Assembly: GCF_030867095.1 (NCBI RefSeq)
Contig: NC_081826.1
Location: 252,940,251 to 253,004,250, forward strand
Length of the DNA: 64,000 bases
From: Alligator mississippiensis
Lineage: Eukaryota > Chordata > Crocodylia > Alligatoridae
Direction of reading: 5' to 3'
Part shown: positions 57,777-64,000 of the stretch, piece after piece
Numbering within the stretch: position 1 is the first letter of the stretch
Layout of the letters: every line of letters begins with the position of its first letter
Position numbers and translations under genes: made by a program
The notes under the pieces: generated by a model
Database searches by the model: none
What the model was told of the DNA's origin: nothing
What the model saw: the letters and a program-made list of their open reading frames with translations, nothing else

Positions 57777-57949
57777 CAAATAGGAGTATTTTGCATTATA
57801 GTTGGGTAAGGTGGTAGTGGCTGGTTGACCTCCAAAGATCCTCTCAAGGCCTAGGCTGATAAATATTTAAGAACTTCCTAAGTTGTGTGTCAGCAGTTTT
57901 GAGGTGGCTGGTATCTTGATGAGCTTTGCAAGTCTGCCAGAAGTTGGAG

Positions 57950-58460
57950 TTTGAGGCAATGCTGCACCTCCACCCACGCACCGGGAAAAGCTGGGCCTGC
58001 ACTGGGTGGTGGTGGCGCGGAGAGCGGAGAAGTGATGAAATTTGGGGTGGATGCAGCATCCTCCCAGTGTCACCAGTACCTGCTCTGAGCCCAGCCCCTA
58101 CCAAGAAGAGCCCTGCACAGTCCTAGTCCTGGCCGCACCTCACCCTGCACAGACCTGGGGGGCATATGCCCCCACATGCCCTCCTGGGGTGCGAGCAGTG
58201 GCAGGAGCCGCCTTCCGCTCCCCATCAGCCGCAGCTCTGGTCCTCCCCTGCCCCAGCTGGACAGCACCTGCTATTGCCCCTGACCCCTCCCTCACCGTGG
58301 GGAGGCGTTGATCTGCCCCTCCCACACCCCTTCCCTCCCCTTCTACCATAATGAGCTGACCAGCTGAAGGCAGCTGTATTGGAAATAGCATTGGTATTGG
58401 CTGATATGCCTCCTTAAATATTGGGTATCAGCCCCCAAAATCTGTATCAGTGCACCCCTA
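57950..58460. mobile_element. hAT-like element, right part with GC-rich module
   Basis: The right end is intact, AATCTGTATCAGTGCACCCCTA at 58439-58460, the same terminus type as 15637-16702. The interior contains AATTTGGGGTGGATGCAGCA and CCAGCCCCTACCAAGAAGAG, matching the module in the 15.6-16.7 kb element. I could not find a left inverted repeat, so the left boundary is arbitrary. Confidence 0.65.
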
Positions 58461-58788
58461 AGCAGGGGCATATGTTTTCTCTTAGCAAGCTCCCCTTAGG
58501 GTACATATAGGTTCTCCTGGTTTATTTATATAGTTTTCATAGAAAACACTATCAGATCAGTATTTAATTTAGATGGGAAAGTCTGTTTTTGTCTGTGAAG
58601 ATCTCATGTCTATTTTCATTAACCAGTTCTCTGGCTTGTTGAATTTGTTTAAAATTCCCTGCATAAAAATGTATAGAAAGAGATTTCTAAAGAAGGCTCT
58701 CAAGAAGGGGTGGGTATATATCTCTATTTGAATTGATTCAAGTGTTGCCCTATTTTGTATTTCAGTCCCTTTTAATAGTGGTAGATTT

Positions 58789-59106
58789 AATAGATTTCAC
58801 AGACATTAGTGCTGGAAGGGACCTCGGAAGATCATTGAGTCCAGCCCCCCACCCAAAGGCAGGAAGTCAGCTGGGGTCATAGGATCCCAGCAAGAGAAGC
58901 ATCCAATTTTCTCTTGAAGGTGTTCAATGTAGGTGCTTGAACCACCTCCGATGGCAGGCTATTCCAGACCTTGGGGGCTCAGACAGTAAAGAAATTCTTC
59001 CTTATACCTGAAATGGTCTTGCAGTAGTTTAGAACTGTTCAACCTCGTCATCCCTTGGGGCGCCCTGGTGAACAAACATTCCCTCCAGATACTGGTGGTC
59101 ACCCCT
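58789..59106 (-). mobile_element. CR1 LINE, subfamily A, short 3' end
   Basis: Antisense, starting ATAGATTTCACAGACATTAG, with GGAAGGGACCTCGGAAGATC and TCATAGGATCCCAGCAAGAG. Truncated after ATACTGGTGGTCACCCCTG. It is about 320 bp and closely parallels 45060-45380. Confidence 0.9.
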
Positions 59107-60073
59107 GAAAACAAGAGGAACAGGGATGCAAAATTGTGATATTTGTATGTTGAGCACATGCAACTTGACTGTAGCATAACAATGGGTGGGTGAGAAGGAC
59201 ATGGGTTGTAGGGGGCAATGGAATGAAGCTAGGGTGGTGTCTCACTCCTCTCCCTGCACCCCCCCACCAAATGCACACACACACCTTGCACCTTGCCTGC
59301 AGGGGCTTTGCCTCCAGGTCTTGCTTGCAGGTGTTTAGATTTCTGACAAATTGGTGTTTAAATGGCTGCTTGACACCTATGGCCAGCAAAAAATAAAAAA
59401 GGTGATATTTCCCTATGCAGTAGTAAACCTCTGGCTGCTGCTCCTGCACTGTGTGCCACCACTGCCCAGGATGCAGAACTTGCCAGTTACATCCCTGAAA
59501 GTTGAAAACAATTCAGTAGTAAATTGTAATGCATTATTCCCTGTAATGCAACAGGGTAAAAATCCAATTACAGAACCTGTAAATGTCATGATTTGAAAAA
59601 TAAATTAAAATGGAAGAGAACATTTTAAAGACTTCAAACACACGTCCTCCTTCTAATTGAAGGAAATATTTCTGGCTTCCAGTAAGTAAAGTATTGTTGT
59701 TACAAATTTTTCTTTTGGTAAGCTTGTTGAAAGTTTAGGTTTACTAAATGATAAAATAAAATAGCATAATATAATAAAGCTTTTTCTGTTCAGTCCAGGC
59801 TCATGATAATTATGACATATTGCTTGAATCAATGCAGTTTTAACTGATATAAAATGAATTTGGAATGCCTTTTTTGTGTTTTTTTTTTCCCCCTTTATTA
59901 TTTTATTTTTTCCCTTTCTGTAAAGAATACACTGTGGAGATTGTTCATTTAGCAGTCTAGTGAACATGGTATCTACCCATTTGTTAACATAGCATAAATC
60001 CATTTTGTCACATATGGAAAAGTACTGTATTTACGCAGCTGCTGTTTCAGTTTTATGTAATAAATGTATTGTA
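59107..60073. other. ARHGEF28 intron 2, nothing recognised
   Basis: AT-rich with T-runs near 59880; no recognised feature. Confidence 0.45.
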
Positions 60074-62178
60074 TTTATTCAGATATAAAATGATACCCCC
60101 TGCAATAGCATGGGGAAAAAGCCCATTGTCTTATATTTGTATATGAAGTAGAGTGGGCAGCCTGGATCAGGGCCAAAGTCAGACCCACAGCGGCCTCCTG
60201 CTTCCCCTCCACTTTCCCTCTGCAGCTTCTGACCATTTCCCCCCGCCTTACTATCAGCTCAGCTTTCATAGATTCATAGATGTTAGGGTTGGAAGGGACC
60301 TCAATAGATCATCGAATCCGACTCCCTGCATAGGCAGGAAAGAGTGCTGGGTCTAGATGACCCCAGCTAGATACTCATCTAACCTCCTCTTGAAGACCCC
60401 CAGGGTAGGGGAGAGCATCACCTCCCTTGGGAGCCCGTTCCAGACCTTGGCCACTCTAACTGTGAAGAAGTTCCTCCTAATGTCCAATCTAAATCTGCTC
60501 TCTGCTAGCTTGTGGCCATTGTTTCTTGTAACCCCTGAGGCGCCTTGGTGAATAAATACTCCCCGATTCCCTTCTGTGCCCCCGTGATGAACTTATAGGT
60601 AGCCACAAAGTCGCCTCTCAACCTTCTCTTGCGGAGGCTGAAAAGGTCCAGTTTCTCTAGTCTCTCCTCGTAGGGCTTGGTCTGCAGGCCCTTAACCATA
60701 CGAGTGGCCCTTCTCTGGACCCTCTCCAGGTTATCCGCATCCCTCTTGAATTGTGGCGCCCAGAATTGCACGCAGTACTCCAACTGCGGTCTGACCAGCA
60801 CCCGATAGGGGGGAAGTATCCCCTCCTTGGACCTATTCGTCATGCATCTGCTGATGCACGATAAAGTGCCATTGGCTTTTCTGATGGCTTCGTCACACTG
60901 CCGACTCATGTTCATCTTGGAGTCCACTAGGACTCCAAGATCCCTTTCCACTTCCGTGCCACCCAGCAGGTCATTCCCTAGGCTGTAGGTGTGCTGGACA
61001 TTCCTCCTCCCTAGGTGCAGCACTTTGCATTTCTCCTTGTTGAACTGCATTCTGTTGTTTTCTGCCCACTTGTCTAACCTGTCCAGGTCTGCTTGCAGCT
61101 GTTCCCTGCCCTCCGGTGTGTCCACTTCTCCCCATAGCTTTGTGTCATCTGCAAACTTGGACAGAGTACATTTCTCTCCCTCGTCCAAGTCGCTGATGAA
61201 GACATTAAAGAGTATCGGTCCAAGGACCAAGCCCTGCGGGACCCCGCTGCCCACACCCTTCCAGGATGAAGCCGACCCATCCACCACGACTCTTTGGGTG
61301 CGACCCTCTAGCCAATTTGCCACCCACCGGACCGTGCAGTCATCCACATCACAGCCTCTTAACTTGTTCACCAGTATGGGGTGGGATGCCATATTGAAGG
61401 CCTTCCTGAAGTCTAAGTATACGACATCCACCCCTCCTCCTGTGTCCAGGCGTTTCGTAACCTGATTATAAAAAGAGACTAGATTGGTCAGGCACGATCT
61501 GCCTGCCACGAACCCGTGCTGGTTTCCCCTCAGCATAATTTGTCCTGCTGGGCTCTCACATATGTGAGCCTTGATAATTTTTTCAAAGACTTTGCCAAGG
61601 ATGGAGGTGAAACTGACTGGCCTATAGTTGCCCAGGTCCTCCTTTCTCCCCTTCTTGAAAATGGGGACCACATTGGCCCTTTTCCAGTCCTCCGGGACTT
61701 AGCAGTCTCAGGCTCAGGCTGGGGACTCCTCCTGGCATGGAGGGCATGGAAAATCCTTCTCCTGCCTGGCCAACCTGCTGCGCTGACACTGCTGAATGGC
61801 CAGGCAGAGACTGACCTTCCATGTGTTGTGCTCTGTGATGGAGCAGCCTGAGCAGCATCTGACAGTAAGGCGGGGAGGTGAAGAGGCAGAAGCTGGGGAA
61901 CTGGAAGGAAGAGGCAGAGGCAGGTGGTAAGAGGGCAGGAAGGCTGTGGGAGGGGCAGAAGGCAAGGCGATCATCTGACTTCCTCTCCTCTCCCCCAGTC
62001 ACTGCTTTCCCTGTTGTAGCGGGGAGGGGGGGGAGGGAGAGGCGGGGATTCAAGACAGCCCTCCAATACTTAGGTTCTATGCCTGGAAAATTATAATAAA
62101 TTTATACATTTTCCATATATAAAATCTAATTATTGGGGAGGTTGTTTTATATTCAAGATAATCTTACATTCAAGTAAA
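60074..62178. mobile_element. TA-flanked inverted-repeat DNA transposon hosting a CR1
   Basis: Left end TTTATTCAGATATAAAATGA with TACCCCC, right end GGGGAGGTTG...CAAGTAAA. The reverse complement of the right end (TTTACTTGAATGTAAGATTA) resembles the left, and TA dinucleotides flank both (60072-60073, 62179-62180). The element body is 60074-60267 plus 61701-62178 and is non-coding. The centre is a subfamily B CR1. The family could be Tc1/mariner- or pogo-like; I cannot decide. Confidence 0.6.
60268..61700 (-). mobile_element. CR1 LINE, subfamily B, 5'-truncated
   Basis: Antisense copy with 3' end CATAGATTCATAGATGTTAG. A single minus-strand frame, 61671-60505 (388 residues), runs through the RT: FKKGRKEDLGNYRPVSFTSI, YLDFRKAFNMASH, SGVPQGLVLGPILFNVFISD, intact FADDTKLWGE, and C-terminal LEYCVQFWAPQFKRDADNLE. 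The frame fails only near 60510-60540. It is very similar to the copy at 2975-5805, so both are recent. It is truncated abruptly at 61700 inside the RT fingers. Confidence 0.93.
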
Positions 62179-62180
62179 TA

Positions 62181-64000
62181 TGATAATAGTTTAAAAGCAG
62201 AGTGTTGTAATTCTAGAAACTCTGTGAAGAGAAGAGGAGGAACATTTGATGAAACACAAAATGGTAAAGGCTTTCAACTCTGGGAACCAATGAATTTGTT
62301 CTTTAATTGAAAATGTGTTAGCACTACAGGACAGCCATGGTTTTTCTGTAGCATTAAACAGCTGCTTTTTAGCAATGTTATTGATGAAACAATCTTTAAG
62401 CAGTGGCAAAGTAAATATTCCAGAAGGATTTCAGAAAGAGTAATGGTGCCATGGAGTAGAGAACATGTGGGAGCAATAAAACTGTCGGAAGGACAAGGGA
62501 AAAGGAGAGCTTAGGTACATCTGTGAAGTGTACTGTGTTGAGGGTCTGTAGATACTCCCTTTGTGGAGAAGGAAGTTCAGGAGAGAAATATGGAGATGCT
62601 GGGTCTTCTTGTGGGTGTCTTGATATATGCAAGATTCTGCTGTAACCGTAAGGTGTCTCCTCTCACTGGGTTGGTTTGGATTGAACTCACTCCCTCAAAG
62701 GAACATTAGGACATTAACTCAGCTGGAAGAGACTGGGGCATGTCCTCAGCCCTGCAGATCTTAGAAATATACTAGGAAAGAAAGCTCCAAACCAATGGAG
62801 AACTGTAGCTCTATTTCACTTTTTCCTTCCTTTGATTTTAATGCTCTGGTGGCACCCTGGTAGATTCCTTACCCTCTCAAAATGTGCTTTCCTGACAGAT
62901 TGGTATTTTTGTCTTTCACCCTGTCTCTTATACTGAATTCAAGAAGTTTGTTGGTAATGGTTCCAAGTTACCCTGGTATTTTAACCTTTTAACCAGGCAG
63001 ACCTATTATTTCTTGTACTGTGGGAGCCTGTTAATATTCTTAATGTTTTTCATACAATTATAAGTCAGATGTTGATTTTTTTTTTTAATTGGAAAACAAG
63101 CTCCCAATATTTGCTGGATGTATGATTAATGTTCACATCCTGATAATTATGGACAAAATTGCTCTGTAAACCATAAGAGCTGGGTTGATTTCTTCCTGCT
63201 GGCTTTGTAGGTGGAGAGCCCTGCCCCTCCCAAAGGAACAGTTAGTCATTACATCTAATTATTTAAATTAATGGCATTTCCTGGATTCTTTCTGGGTGTT
63301 TTCCACAAAGGATACTTTGCCTAGTAGTAAGTCATTAATGCTGTTTACTCCTGTTAGCATTGCATCACTGCACCTTTGGGAAAACTGTTTTACATATCAA
63401 CTGTGGAACTGTTAAATGAAAAGTGACAACTTGAAATACTGTTTTTAAAAAAAAGGTGAAGTGAGCAATAGTTTTAGTAACTATACCTGCCTCTTGATCT
63501 CCGTGCCAGTTTTTATCATTTTATAATCACATTCTCTTATTTAACTCTGTTGTCTCTTGTCTGTTGCTATATAAATGCTGCTTATGCTGGTAACAGAGGA
63601 TAGTGGCAAAGATTCTGTACCTTACAAACATAGCAGCTGAGTAAAAGGACTGGTCAAAAATGTTCAAGTAAAAAGCTTCCCATGGGAAATGTGGCTTAAT
63701 TGAGAACAAAATTTTGTGCAAATGTTTCTTTAAAAAAATGTTGACAAAATATTTTATTTGTTAATAGGATAATTTGAAATGGAAAAAAAATTGTACTGAT
63801 AGTGCAAAAACTAAATGAATAGTTTGCTTTGCTATGATTAAAAATGTCATTTAATAGTTTTTTGGAAGAAAAAAATGTATTTGGTTTCCTTGCTTTCTTA
63901 AGCACTGGAAAGAAAGTGTTGGAAAACCTAATTTTTCAACTGGGAAAACAAAACTGATATTTCTGTTTTGAGAAATCCTTTTTTTATTTAAATGAAATAC
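62181..64000. other. ARHGEF28 intron 2, nothing recognised
   Basis: AT-rich; no exon, RNA gene or repeat family recognised to the window end. Confidence 0.5.

Noticed and set aside
1-64000. LTR retroviruses or other capsid- or envelope-bearing elements
   Set aside because: I saw no paired LTRs, primer-binding site or gag/env-like frames. All reverse-transcriptase sequence here is CR1 type.

Overview
This is a vertebrate nuclear chromosome segment, most likely from a crocodilian. It carries spliced genes with GT-AG introns, two CpG-rich promoters, several CR1 LINE subfamilies, many hAT-type MITEs and probable Penelope-like tails. The gene order ANKRA2(-) - UTP15(+) - ARHGEF28(+) is the order I recall for human 5q13. 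The crocodilian call is inference from the repeat flavour: CR1 copies ending in ATTCATAGAT-like 3' repeats and one still nearly open. A turtle is the main alternative. No bacterial, plasmid, CRISPR or phage-like content was seen, and no convincing LTR element.

Region by region. 1-12.8 kb is the 5' half of ANKRA2 on the minus strand. It has an untranslated first exon ending at 12672, the start-codon exon 9808-10106 and exon 7120-7278; the ankyrin-repeat exons lie off the left edge. Intron 3 is filled by a nest of CR1 copies (about 74-6560), and introns 1 and 2 carry another CR1 and three hAT MITEs. 12.64-13.29 kb is a CpG-rich head-to-head promoter shared with UTP15. 13.0-26.35 kb is the complete UTP15 gene: 12 coding exons, 519 codons plus stop, poly(A) signal at 26324. 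26.35-41.4 kb is intergenic and repeat-rich: a sense CR1 split by a 972-bp hAT-like element, two older antisense CR1 remnants, a hAT inside a hAT, and an 889-bp hAT-like element. 41.44-42.11 kb is a second CpG island, the probable ARHGEF28 promoter and untranslated exon 1. The first coding exon of ARHGEF28 is at 55771-55814 after an intron of about 13.8 kb, and the rest of that gene lies to the right. Its introns hold more CR1 copies, a pogo/Tigger-like element inside a hAT inside an old CR1, and a CR1 inside a TA-flanked inverted-repeat element.

The genes are not a functional operon. UTP15 is a nucleolar small-subunit processome (t-UTP/UtpA) protein, ANKRA2 an ankyrin-repeat adaptor, and ARHGEF28 a RhoA exchange factor. 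Only ANKRA2 and UTP15 are likely to be co-regulated, through the shared promoter.

The most unusual signals are these: (1) GC-rich interior modules shared by inverted-repeat elements with different termini; (2) an array of degenerate units of about 61-67 bp that switches orientation, just downstream of the ARHGEF28 CpG island; (3) well-resolved nested insertions that give a relative age order; (4) two long perfect palindromes. I found no convincing new protein-coding system.
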